A stretch of 64,000 nt of DNA, taken from assembly GCA_033439255.1 (NCBI GenBank), contig CM065888.1, forward strand, positions 2,170,001 through 2,234,000, given 5' to 3'. Every line of letters begins with the position of its first letter. The first letter of the stretch is position 1. This stretch comes from Hericium rajendrae (taxonomy: Eukaryota; Basidiomycota; Agaricomycetes; Russulales; Hericiaceae). Below the pieces are notes generated by a model. That model was not told where the DNA came from. It did no database searches and worked only from the letters and a program-made list of their open reading frames with translations. The position numbers were made by a program, and so were the translations under genes. Positions 1 through 10,502 of this stretch are shown piece after piece.

Positions 1-1
1 T

Positions 2-1244
2 ATCCTCGTCAGGCTAAACAAATTAGAATTGGACCGTGGACAGGGCCTTGGCGCTGCGGCATGGATAACACTGGGCCTCCGGATTCAAGAGACACAGTTC
101 GTTGTTTCACCTGACGTATTTGATTTGATCTCAACCTAAATCTCAAACCGCAGGCTGTCTATTGTATCGCTTGTCCGCAAAGTGGGGTCGAGCCCTACCT
201 CGGCACAAAAGAATGATCTCGAGGACAAACGAAGACGTCTGCAATCCCGTGTGACGACCTTTGAGCGTGCTGCATGCCAGTTTTTACCCTACGACATCGA
301 TACGGCTAATCACGGCATCCCTCTCTCCGCTGGAGATGGAGATCAGTTTGATCACGTTGGAGAAGAAGACGAGGACAATGATACCCACGCTACTGCAGTA
401 CCCCGTAGATCTGGCGGTTACATCCCCATTGAACGCGTGGCTATCAGCCTACCATCTCGTCTTGATAAGGAGGTTCTCCGTGTGCCTCAGATGAAGACAT
501 TGGTGGAAGCTGAACTGGAATTGCGGGAAGGCCAGGCCAATGATGCATTGCAAAGCTTACGACTAGCCTTGGGATACAAGGCCTATGTTTTCAGGACTGA
601 TGTGCGGCAGGCCAATAGTCAACGCAAGAAGACACGGGCATGGGAGGGTGTGACCTCTATCGAAAGCACCGTTCAACACCAGGCACGTGTGTATTCAAGA
701 TGTAGAGAGGCTATGGAAGATCTGGGTGCTAAGGAGGACATGCTCGAGAGGTTCCAATCTCTCCTTCCAGAGCATCTGAAGGTCCGCACTGCTGTCCTGG
801 ATCCATCGGTCAGGGGTCTACGCAATTCAACTCTGCCTTGGTTCTGGACGATGGATGTCTCTGGTGATTCACTTGAAGGCGAATGGCTTGCAGACTGTAA
901 GTCGGACATTCAGTCTTTATCAGAGACGTATGCCGCAACATGATTAATTCACACTATTCTCAGTCCACCGAGTTCAGTGGCTTCGTGCACGGGCAAGGAT
1001 GCATCGTTGGCATGAGGAGATGGTTGTTCTTCCATTTGAAATGGATTGGACTGTGAGAGGATTTCAGAAGCGTGCAGATGATTGGGGGAGCAGGGTGGAG
1101 AAGGCCGGCGAAGAGGGGTTGCGCGGCCATGCGGCATATGGTGCACGGCAGAAGGCGATGTGGAAGGAGTTTTCTGGAAGCGCAGACACAATGTTCAAGT
1201 CTGTGTTAGGGGATGATGAACGTTCTAAATATGGTCTAGACTAA
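2..1244 (+). CDS. KDZ-family DNA transposase, C-terminal part (5' end outside window)
   Basis: Three exons are read as 2-96, 154-896 and 964-1244, with introns of 57 and 67 nt; the frame is open across both joins. The product is the C-terminal region of a KDZ (Kyakuja-Dileera-Zisupton) transposase as found in many copies in mushroom genomes. Matching landmarks are an AAWITLGLRIQE stretch, then LEDKRRRLQSRV, then LELREGQANDALQSLRLALG, then FRTDVRQANSQ, then LPWFWTMD, and after the last intron VQWLRARARMHRWHEEM. The C-terminus is whole, with stop TAA at 1242-1244. The N-terminal cysteine-rich and catalytic regions lie left of the window, so activity cannot be judged. KDZ elements are cut-and-paste DNA transposons known to be expanded in basidiomycetes. 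The next gene is convergent and 102 bp away. Confidence 0.85.
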
Positions 1245-1346
1245 TGTACATGTACTTGGCTGGACATACTATGCTTCACACAAATGTGGATGGATTCTCA
1301 CTGTGATCACATACCGCGGCATATCAGAGATCATTCGAACTGGCCT

Positions 1347-2385
1347 TTAGTCATGCAGAGACCTATTCAAGGTTTGCCAGGCCCCGCCTTCATCCTGCAT
1401 CCAATCCTCCATATGTTGCAAGTCGTCGAGGATGACGGAACGCTCCTTGCACCATGCATCGATGTAATTGGACAGATTCTCCGCCACAGATACAGCCTGA
1501 TCCAATGCATAGTAGATGCGGTCTGCACGTCGCACCTACCGCGGCATCAGCAAGATAGCCAATGGCATAGGAGGTATGTACATACCGATTCCACATGGGC
1601 ACGTACAGATAGGGCAAGAGTTCCTAAAATATCAGGGGGCGATGGTGTACGCTGGGCTGCCGTCTGCCCTTGGCCTCCATTACCACTACAGTCTGTCAGC
1701 AGTGTTCTGTGACGCATACCAGACAGGTTCCGCTGACCTTCCGCTCTGCGCAGGTCTGTGCGATTGACCCGCCGTCCTAGTTGTGGTCCGGAGCTCCTCC
1801 CTTATATCGTCTGGCCACCACTGGGAGCGGGGAAGCCACCACCGTGGCATGTATCGCATAATCGGGTCACCCCGCGGGAATGCGGGAGCAGGTGGCAGCG
1901 CTGGATGATGACCTTCGGATAGAGCACGACCAAGGATATCCAGGTTGGTCCCAGTATCCCGTAGCAACGTAGGAATGATAATCGGCGTCTTGGCGAACTC
2001 CGCGAATCCAATGATGACAGCCGCGGCATTCTGAACACATGCTCAAATGCTGTTGCATTATGTGGTCTATGCAACGTACCAGTTCATTTTGTACTGCATT
2101 GAATGCGTACCAGTACTCATATGTGCCGGGGGGAGTGGAAATCGTCTGCATTGCATCGTGAATTCGCCATGCGATTTCGTTCAGTATGGCCTGTCCAAGC
2201 GATCCAAAAGGTGGTCTGGAAGTAAAGGCAGTCGTAGCATTAGGGGTGGTCATTGTTAGCTCACAATACTTGGCACAGTATTGAGTGAAGGTGAGTAGTT
2301 GAGCGGCGAACGACTGGTATCGATTGCCGCCCAAGGGGATTGCAAGCACGTGCAGCGCACAGACTACGTCATATTCCCGCGGCAT
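1347..2385 (-). CDS. Hypothetical protein, 4 exons, about 301 aa
   Basis: Exons read on the minus strand are 2385-2080, 2030-1720, 1685-1586 and 1535-1347; introns are 49, 34 and 50 nt and all phases agree. The 34-nt intron is shorter than its neighbours, so that join is less sure. The start is ATG at 2385; a second ATG at 2253 is possible. The protein begins MPREYDVV, has a helical middle (LNEIAWRIHDAMQTI), a Pro-rich stretch (SEGHHPALPPAPAFPRGD) with several Trp, and a C-terminal helical domain after PSPPDIL (YYALDQAVSVAENLSNYI ... ILDDLQHMEDWMQDEGG). I recognise no family. The C-terminal layout resembles that of the gene just upstream (2499-3165), suggesting tandem paralogues. Convergent with the KDZ gene. 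Confidence 0.55.
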
Positions 2386-2498
2386 GGAACAACGGCTTCA
2401 GGCAAAACATCAAAGGATAGCATAACATGCGAAATACGATGCGACAGGTTCTACTGAGTCGACCCATGAAGGAGACAAAATCTTCCAGTCTTATGCAG

Positions 2499-3165
2499 CT
2501 ATTCCTGGTTCTCCCTCTTCATCCTCGTGACGTCCTGCAGAGCATCATTGGCCAATGTCCGCTTCAGCTGCCATCGGTCCAATTGGTCCTTTATGGAACC
2601 AGCTACATATTTATGAAGATGTTCTGCCTGGGCGATGTCGTCGAAGACCTTCGCACGCGCAGCAAGAATGTCTGCGGGTGGCGTGGGCGGTCCTTCGGCA
2701 TATGTGCCACTCTAAAAATGACTCAGGTTGAGTTTTTAAATGGACGGAAGACTGGTGCCTACCTGCGTGAGAAGTGCGGGAACATATCCCAATATCCCTC
2801 TTTCATTGGCTGTGTGAGCATCAACTGCCCGGCGAAATTTCTTCGACATGCGAGTACGGATACGGAATGGATCAGGTTGCCCATCAGCCTGATGGAGTTT
2901 GAGCAACCCAATATCCCGGGATAAATCCACCTTGGTCGTAGTGAGCAAACAGAATAAGTCAAGGATATATTCGATATACCCATTGTGCTGCTGTCATCTG
3001 GGGATCCACATCGGTGGAGGCAATCTGCAAGAGTGCCTGCTCCACGCTTGCGGAGATGGCTGAGATATTTGGGCGGGTACAAGCCCATGTATTGTCAAGA
3101 GACATGTTGGAGTCGATAACAGATCCGGTATCACGATTGCAATCACACTGGCGCCTGTGTCCCAC
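2499..3165 (-). CDS. Hypothetical protein, 3' exons; 5' end unresolved
   Basis: Three consecutive minus-strand exons fit by phase: about 3165-2980 (reading MSLDNTWACTRPNISAIS and ending MTAAQW), 2930-2763 (VDLSRDIGLLKLHQ ... VPALLTQ) and 2711-2499 (SGTYAEGPPTPPADILAARA ... MKRENQE, stop TAG). Introns are 49 and 51 nt, typical of this genome. The last exon contains a P-x-PP-x-DIL motif followed by amphipathic helix, as in the downstream gene at 1347-2385. No known domain was recognised. The 5' end is unclear; the duplicated segment at 3368-3735 could hold upstream exons because both copies read RCYNLIQKTVPHA on this strand. Confidence 0.5.
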
Positions 3166-3367
3166 AACGTCACATGACTTTCATTTACGTGTTTGGAGTC
3201 ACGGGGCATTGTTCTGGCAGACGGGCGTCAGAAGCATGGTGGCATGCCACGGCATATTGCCCACCTATGCCGCGGCATGATTCCGGACTAGCCTGCGGCA
3301 TATGGTAGAATTACGGTCAGGCATACACTGGCGGCATAGTACCCTAGTACATACTGAGGTGCATTAA

Positions 3368-3735
3368 GATACAAGTCCATATGAGCCTACAACGGAAAGA
3401 ATGATGGCCAGAGGTACGCAGAGAATCATGGGACATGGCTGCTTGGGGATGTTACGGGCGTGGGGTACGGTCTTCTGGATAAGGTTGTAGCATCGCTCGT
3501 ATTCCTGTACATTCCAGAGATCAACCGCGGCATATGCTGTAAGTATGCCGCGGCATGCCTGGGAAGCATAGTACATTAGCACGCATGCACTCGGTCTGCG
3601 ATACAAGTCCATATGAGCATACAATGGAACGAATGACGACCAGAGGTACGCAGAGAATCATGGGACATGGCTGCTTGGGGATGTTACAGGCGTGGGGTAC
3701 GGTCTTCTGGATAAGGTTGTAGCATCGCTCGTATT
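3368..3735. repeat. Direct duplication of a 136-bp segment
   Basis: The segment at 3368-3503 recurs at 3600-3735, offset exactly 232 bp and with few differences. On the minus strand both copies keep an open frame reading RCYNLIQKTVPHA-[R/C]-NIPKQPCPMILCVPL, so this may be a duplicated exon of the upstream part of the 2499-3165 gene. The rest of 3166-3890 shows no other gene I can support. Confidence 0.7.
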
Positions 3736-3917
3736 GCGGTACAACACGAGGAGCCGGTCACCACCAGCATCACCTCCCTGTTGATGTAGAGCATCCATAC
3801 GAGCAGTGGTGAGTTCATGGCTGACCAACCAATGTAGGTATGGCAGTGTGGCGTGAAATAGCGGTAAATAGACATTGTATGTAGTATGCTAAGAAATGAG
3901 CATGTGCAATCTATAAT

Positions 3918-5560
3918 GTGTGTTGGCCAACCATACCAGCATAGTACGGTATACTATTTCAGATGTTGGCCAACCATAGGGGCATGCCGCGGTAATGTGA
4001 GTCAGACATTGGCCAACCATGCTGGCATGGTACAGGAGAACGAACATGTGGGTTGGCCAACCAATGTCGCACGGTATAGTACGGTCCGTCAGATGTTGGC
4101 CAACCATAGGGGCATGCCGCGGAATGTGAGTCAGACATTGGCCAACCATGCCGGCATGGTACAGGAGAACGAACATGTGGGTTGGCCAACCAATGTCGCA
4201 CGGTATAGTACGGTCCGTCAGATGTTGGCCAACCATAGGGGCATGCCGCGGTAATGTGAGTCAGACATTGGCCAACCATGCCGGCATGGTACAGGAGAAC
4301 GAACATGTGGGTTGGCCAACCAATGTCGCACGGTATAGTACGGTCCGTCAGATGTTGGCCAACCATAGGGGCATGCCGCGGTAACGTGAGTCAGACATTG
4401 GCCAACCATGCGGCCACGGTACAGGAGAACGAACATGTGGGTTGGCCAACCAATGTCGCACGGTATAGCACGGTCCGTCAGATGTTGGCCAACCATAGGG
4501 GCATGCCGCGGTAAAGTGAGTCAGACATTGGCCAACCATGCGGCCACGGTACAGAAGAGATAATACGTGCGTTGGCCAACCAATGTCACACGGTATAATA
4601 GTATCTTCGGCTGTTGGCCAACCATGCGGGCATGGTCCTGAAGAGAGAATATGCGAGTTGGCCAACCATAGCAGCATGACAACACAGACAGGATGTCCGC
4701 GTTGGCCAACCATACCAGCATGGTACGGTACACTATTTCATATGTTGGCCAACCGTAGGGGCATGGTGCGGTAAACCATGTCTGACATTGGCCAATCATG
4801 CGGGCATGACACAGAAACACCAATATTTGTGTTGGCCAACCAACGTCACATGGTATGGTATAGTACTTCGGATGTTGGCCAACCATAGCGGGATGATGAT
4901 GCAGGCAGGATGTACGTGTTTGGCCAACCATGGCGGCATGCCGCGGTAAAATACGTCGGAGGCTGGCCAACCAAGGCGCAATGGTGGGGTATATAATATC
5001 AGACGCTGGCCAGCCAAGCCAGAATGGTTGAGTCAAATACAGTAGGACATTGGCCAACCATGGCGGCATGGTTGAGTTATTTCAGCGCGACGTTGGCCAA
5101 CCAAGCCGGAATGCCACCGTATGAATATACGGGACGTTGGCCAACCGCAGAGGCATGCCGCAGTTAAAGATATGTGAGGTTGGCCAATCAAGCCAGAATG
5201 GTAGCGTATAATTATATGGGATGTTGGTCAACCATAGCGGCATGTTGGTGCAGAAAGGATATGCACATTGGCCAATCATAAGGTCATGCAGCCTTGCGGC
5301 ATATTGGATATTGGCCAAGCATACTGATATGCCGCAATATGCCGCGGTAGGCTGAGGCATATTTTGTGCTTGGCCAGGCATATTCGATTGCAGAAATGGT
5401 ATACTTGGCCAGACAATACTGCATGGTAACTAACTGTCAGGTATAGGGGCATAAGCGAACATTCCCGGGCAATGCGGTATGATAATCAAGATTGTCATTC
5501 TGGCCATACTACTATGACTACACTAGGACGTTGGCCAACGTGAGCTCACCAATCTAGAAT
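3918..5560. repeat. TGGCCA-core minisatellite (about 43-bp unit, 130-bp higher-order unit)
   Basis: The palindromic core TTGGCCAA followed by CCA recurs every 43-44 bp, about 38 times. Between 3960 and 4510 three successive units form a 129-130-bp higher-order repeat, copied about four times with few changes; unit borders carry GGCATGCCGCGGTAA and GTGAGTCAGACA. From about 4,550 to 5,560 the units decay and spacing becomes irregular. Open frames on both strands here simply follow from a unit length near a multiple of three. Confidence 0.85.
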
Positions 5561-5599
5561 GCGACGGTGTCAGTTTGGCTCACCATTCCCGTACAGGAA

Positions 5600-8500
5600 T
5601 TAGTACTGAATGGGCTCGTTAGCTCTAGCTCGTGGACTCTCTCTAGGAGGTCTACGACACCTTTATACCCTCCTCACTCGCTCGCCTACCTTGGACTTCC
5701 CGGGCAGTAGCGGCTCGACCTCTATCATCTGTTACAAAGGTGGATACATCCGGAAGTCCACTTGTCTCTGGCTGGCTGGTGAGGACTTCACATGTCTCAT
5801 TCGGTTCCCCTCTCCCTGGACGTGGCATCCATGTCCAGGTTCCTTATCTCAAGTGACGATGTCAAGTTGTCTTATTGCCATTCACTGGAGAGTCGTGTTC
5901 TCGCTCTCCGGTCTCATTCCTTTGTCGACAGTGATCTTGTTGACAATGGGCTTGGTATCCGAGCCCATCGCTTTCAGATCAGGGAGCCCTTGCTCTATTT
6001 CGCCTTAGAGGTCATCGAGCGACTTCAATCGTTGCTCGATCAAGTCTGGTTTTGCCTGCCATACCCTCCAAGGTCTGTCTTCACGGTCGATAGGGATCTC
6101 GTTCTCCGTTCCTGTCTCCATGGGTCACCATCTCCCTGGGACGTTCGCTGGGCCTGGCGCACATTGCAGGCACGAGTCGCTGAAGGTGTCGATATCCTAT
6201 TCCGGTATGCAGGTGCTCTTCCTCCTGCCATCAGGACTCCTCCTCCTCCTCGAGTTGAGGACCTCAGGGACATGGAATCCATGTCCCTGGCAGTCCCAGG
6301 AGCTCCCTACCTTCGCATAGAACATGTCCTATGTGTTCTCCGGCCACTGTCTGTCGACGCAAGACTCGCTCGGCCATTCCAGGCCTCCTCCTCCTCTGGG
6401 CAGCTCCCTGCCTCCAGCTCCTCCTTCGGCCCAATTCTGGCTGCTTGGAGGGCTCTATATGCATCTCTAGTCCTCATAGAGATGCTTCGCTTCATCGCCC
6501 TATCAACAGGGCCTCGCCTCGAGAACTCCCATGCCGAGGAGAGGGTCAGGGAGCCTGGTAGTTCACCCCCTCTCTAACTCTCTCATTTCTGGACGGATTC
6601 CCTCGGTTTCTTTTGTATCCTATTTGCTTTTCAAACGCTTTCCACCTCGCTTCAAGTCCAGGAGGCTGGGGGGGCTGTAGATCACTGAGATCAGGCTCTG
6701 TCAGGTGATGTAGGGAGGTTTTGGATGCAAATCGTGCTTTGTACGTTGCCCCTGCTCCTTAAACCACTCCACCATCCTCTTCGCCTTTTCAAACGCTTTC
6801 GAACGAGCCCAAGAACGTCTCAAGCGCTCCAGCGGTTGTCAAGATATCTTCATGCTCTCCTCATCCTCCCTCTGAAGCGAAATTTCACTGTATTTCCTTC
6901 AAATTTTCTTCTATTCCTTCGAAACTTGCTCCGTGGAATCCATGGAGCATTTGATACACCTTCGCATAACCGCTTTCACCCTGGGAGAAGACCCAACCTG
7001 TCAAATCTTCGCCCTAGTCCATCTCCTATGGCTGGACTATCCTGGGGCTCATGAAGTCAGTTCTGCACGGATCCTTATACGGACAGGACGCCTCGATTTG
7101 GACCATCCACATGAATCCAACGAGCCCTTGCACGAGCTGATTGGAGCCCTAGTTCCCATTTCATCGGCGATCCTGCTCTGTCTGGAGGAGAGATCATATT
7201 GCACTGCTGTATCTCTCCTTTCCCTCTATCGATTTGGAACCGGGTTTTTGCACGTCAATGTGTGCCTTTAGGACCGTTCCACTCACCAGGACGCTTTTCA
7301 GAGTGTCCAGCCATCCCCTTGGAATCCAAGGGTATCAAGGACGCTCCCTGGTGTGCTAAGATGGCCATAGCGTGGCGCCTATGCTAGCTATGACCTAACG
7401 GACTTTTGGCCCGAGTTCGCGTTGCAAATACGCTTCGAACAAGCCCTCATACGTCCAGATCCGACCACCGGTTCTCATTATGCTCGAGGGGCTACTCACC
7501 CTGCTGCCCCTCCTGAGTGCCAGCTGGTATCTCCCTGAATACTGGACCGATTTCGAAGCGGTCTTTTGCACTCGACTCGCATTATTGACCCGGTACCAGA
7601 ACACCAAAACGATTTGAGGGATGTCCAGCCGTTCCTTCGGAATTGTGTCCATAGTCCAGGGGATTCCCCAGGCAGCCCCAGCTCCATATCTCCGTGACCA
7701 CGGGTGCTATCAACAAGCGGTTTCTTGTCATCTATTCCTTTATTTCACCATATTCATTCGTCTTAAGACCAGGAGGCTGAGGGGGCTGCCAATGGCCGGA
7801 CTTGGGCGATCCTGGGCGATGTAGTGGCACTTGGATGAAGCTCTGTGGTATCCACTGGAGCTTCATTCCTCCTGTTCTTCCTACATTCAGCCTACCCTTT
7901 GCAAACGCTTTTCAACAAGCCCAAGATCGTGCTGATTGGTCCAGCCGTTCTCAAGATCGAATCATCTCCTCTTCCTCCTCCCTCTGGGGCGAATTTTCCT
8001 TGTATCTTCTTCAATTCTCCTCCAATTCTTTCGAAACCTTTCTCGGTGGAATCCACTGAGAATTTGCTTTCGTATTTCTGCATTTGTTCTGCCCTGAGAG
8101 GCTCCCTTCTTCACCATCTCTCTGGCCCTGCCTGTTCTTCAGGCCAGACTTATCTCTACACCCAAGGCCGAATATCTGGCGGATTGTCAAACGGTTTGAA
8201 CGCCCAAGTTTGCGTTTTTAACGCGATTCCAACAAGCCCTCATATGACCTGATACGACCAGCCCTTCCCATTTCACCTATGGGGCCACAGCCTCCGGGAA
8301 GGGCCCAGACTGCATATCCATATCTCTGCCATCCGTGGACCAATTCCTAAGCGGATTTTTGCATCTGGACCGCAATAATCGTCGTATTCTGGGGCACCCA
8401 AAACGTTTCTACGAATGCCATCCCATTCCGTTGGATTCCAATGGAACTGATGGCGCTCTTGGGTGCCTTAGAAGGCTTGTAGCGCTCGATCCACATGTGC

Positions 8501-9050
8501 TATCGCTGCAAACTCTTCTGGCCCTTAACACGTTCAAAAAGGGATTCAAACAAGCCCTCACCCATTGTCATCCACCCAGCCGTTCCCATTCGACCTTCGC
8601 CTGGCTTTTGCAGCTAGCCATCCTCCCTATCCTGCCACATCTCCTTCGTTTCTGGACCGATTTGGATGCGGATTTTTGCGCTCTGCTCGCATACTCGAAC
8701 GCTTTTGAATCCCTATACAAGCTCTGGGGTATTCTATGGCTCGGGTAGTCATCCAGCAAGTCACTTGGCGATTTAGGCCTCTTTTGGCTCAGCCATATCT
8801 CGGCATCCAGACCACAAATCAACAAGCGGATTTTTGCATCTCCTCCGCATTGTTCACACCTCCAAAACGCGCCCTCACACGTCCTAATCCGACACGACCT
8901 TGCTCCGCAAATCCCTTCTCTCCATCCTTATCTCCTTCAACATCCTAGGGATGGCATCCATCCCTTTCTGCTTATCTGCAACCCTCGCTGCTCTTATGCT
9001 CTGTGATCCTCATTCAATCCTGTCTACTCTCAACTCAAATCTCCTGCACC
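5600..9050. repeat. Pyrimidine-rich decayed satellite, period about 159 bp
   Basis: The plus strand is markedly C/T-rich. A weak motif (AAACGCTTT..AACAAGCCC, then GATCCGACCAGCCGTTCCC) recurs near 6631, 6791, 7114, 7291, 7430, 7607, 7903, 8216, 8400, 8534, 8698 and 8860. The gaps are one or two steps of about 159 bp. Larger homologous blocks include 6650-6960 against 7750-8060, sharing CAGGAGGCTG and a GTGGAATCCA motif. No gene is supported here: the longest plus frame (5792-6577, 261 aa) has biased composition and no recognisable domain. Confidence 0.6.
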
Positions 9051-9237
9051 AGTCTGGGGGGGCTCGCACGCCTCACTCATCATCCGTCCTCGACCCCACC
9101 ATCCTCCAGTTAAGGGAAAGGATGGGTTGGGGTTGTTTGGGGGTTGTTCGGTCGAAAGTAGGTATTCGGACAGAATATTTATCATGGTAAATAGTGAATA
9201 TGCAGGATATTTCTGACCAGTCATTTTCCGATATTTG

Positions 9238-9390
9238 GCATGCGCACGAGGACAGCTGTCCTCGTGCGCTGCACGGTACACTGTCTTATATCCAGCGCAC
9301 AAAGACAGTTGTCTTTGTGCGCTGACCATTATACTGTCAGACATGAGATGCATGAGAACAGCCATATTTTTGTGCATGCCCATTGTCCCA
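9238..9390. repeat. Isolated palindromes of the GCGCACGAGGAC family
   Basis: Two 28-bp palindromes and a decayed third lie here. The first (from 9242) has half-site GCGCACGAGGAC. The second (from 9296) has half-site GCGCACAAAGAC, with the matching changes also present in its other arm, so dyad symmetry is kept. They stand about 330 bp to the left of the large array at 9577. Confidence 0.8.
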
Positions 9391-9576
9391 TATATGAGGA
9401 TATTATAGAGTAAAGGTTTCAATGAATATTGACATGATTTTATATGTATGGATTATACCATATATGTACAATATTGCTAACCATCCATTTTATCCATATC
9501 ACAGATAATACTGTACTGTGTAAAACGAACAATAACCTGTAAATACGTGTAGGTGTATACAAGGCAAATTGTATGT

Positions 9577-10236
9577 ACACAAGGACAGCTGTCCTTGCGT
9601 GCTGCCCGATATACCATCGTACACCCAGCGCACGAGGACAGTCGTCCTCGAGCGCTGCCCGATATACCATCGTACACCCAGCACACGAGGACAGTCGTCC
9701 TCGAGCGCTGCTCAATATATCTCCCGACACCCAGCGCACGAGGACAGTCGTCCTCGTGCGCTGCTCGATACACCATCGTACACCCAGCGCACGAGGACAG
9801 CTGTCCTCGTGCGCTGCTCGATATACCATCGTACACCTGGCGCACGAAGGCAGCTGTCCTCGCGCGCTAGATGTACGATGGTGTATCGGGCAGCGCACGA
9901 GGACGACTGTCCTCGTGCGCTGGGTGTATGGTGGTGTATTGGGCAGCGCTCGAGGACGACTGTCCTCGTGCGCTGGGTGTACGGTGGTATATCAGGCAGC
10001 GCTCGAGGACGACTGTCCTCGTGCGCTGGGTGTCGGGAGATATATCGGGCAGCGCACGAGGACAGCTGTCCTCGTGCGCTGGGTGTACGATGGTGTATCG
10101 GGCAGCGCACGAGGACGACTGTCCTCGTGCGCTGGGTGTCGGGAGATATATTGAGCAGCGCTCGAGGACGACTGTCCTCGTGCGCTGGGTGTACGGTGGT
10201 ATATCGGGCAGCGCACGAGGACAGCTGTCCTCGTGA
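9577..10236. repeat. Palindrome array, family 1, two inverted arms
   Basis: About twelve copies of a 28-bp palindrome (half-site GCGCACGAGGAC, four-base centre such as AGTC or AGCT) are spaced 53 bp apart. The linker reads GGGTGTACGATGGTGTATCG or its complement. Left of about 9868 the units run one way; right of it they run the other way, so the whole array is also a large inverted repeat. Six-frame open reading is an artefact of the repeat. It lies about 270 bp upstream of the gene at 10503. Confidence 0.9.
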
Positions 10237-10426
10237 ATGAGATAAAAATGCCACGTGGTGGCGCCGTCATGTCGGTGTGCGAAACGACCACCCAACCCAT
10301 CCAACACGAGGAGGACATGAGTCCGCAGAGTGCCGGAGAGACTTAAGGAAAAATGAAGTGGGCGGAGGGCTCTCAATCGACCACCACAACGTCGATTACC
10401 AGTATCGAAACTTGTTCTCAAATACC

Positions 10427-10479
10427 GTATGTTTCGTTGTTCGATCGGAGGGGGCTAACATAGACATCATTGATTACAG
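10427..10479 (+). other. Probable 5'-UTR intron of the 10503 gene
   Basis: A donor GTATGT at 10427 and a branch-like TGATTACAG acceptor ending at 10479 define a 53-nt intron just upstream of the start ATG at 10503. Length and signals match the coding introns of the gene. Confidence 0.4.
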
Positions 10480-10502
10480 ACTTCAAACAAACTCTATACA
10501 CA

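Noticed and set aside
3889-4770. Open frames of 78-135 codons on both strands in the TGGCCA array
   Set aside because: They arise from a unit length near a multiple of three, repeat the same 43 residues and exist on both strands; no start context or conserved domain.
5792-6577. 261-codon plus-strand frame
   Set aside because: Pyrimidine-rich satellite context, biased Leu/Ser/Arg/Pro composition, competing open frames and no domain.
9577-10236. CRISPR-like look of the arrays
   Set aside because: Linkers are identical within each array rather than unique, the genome is fungal, and no cas-like gene is present.
9569-10421. Long frames (up to 223 codons) in the palindrome array
   Set aside because: The same RTRTVVL/ARGQLSSCA peptides appear in several frames and strands because the DNA is palindromic and periodic.
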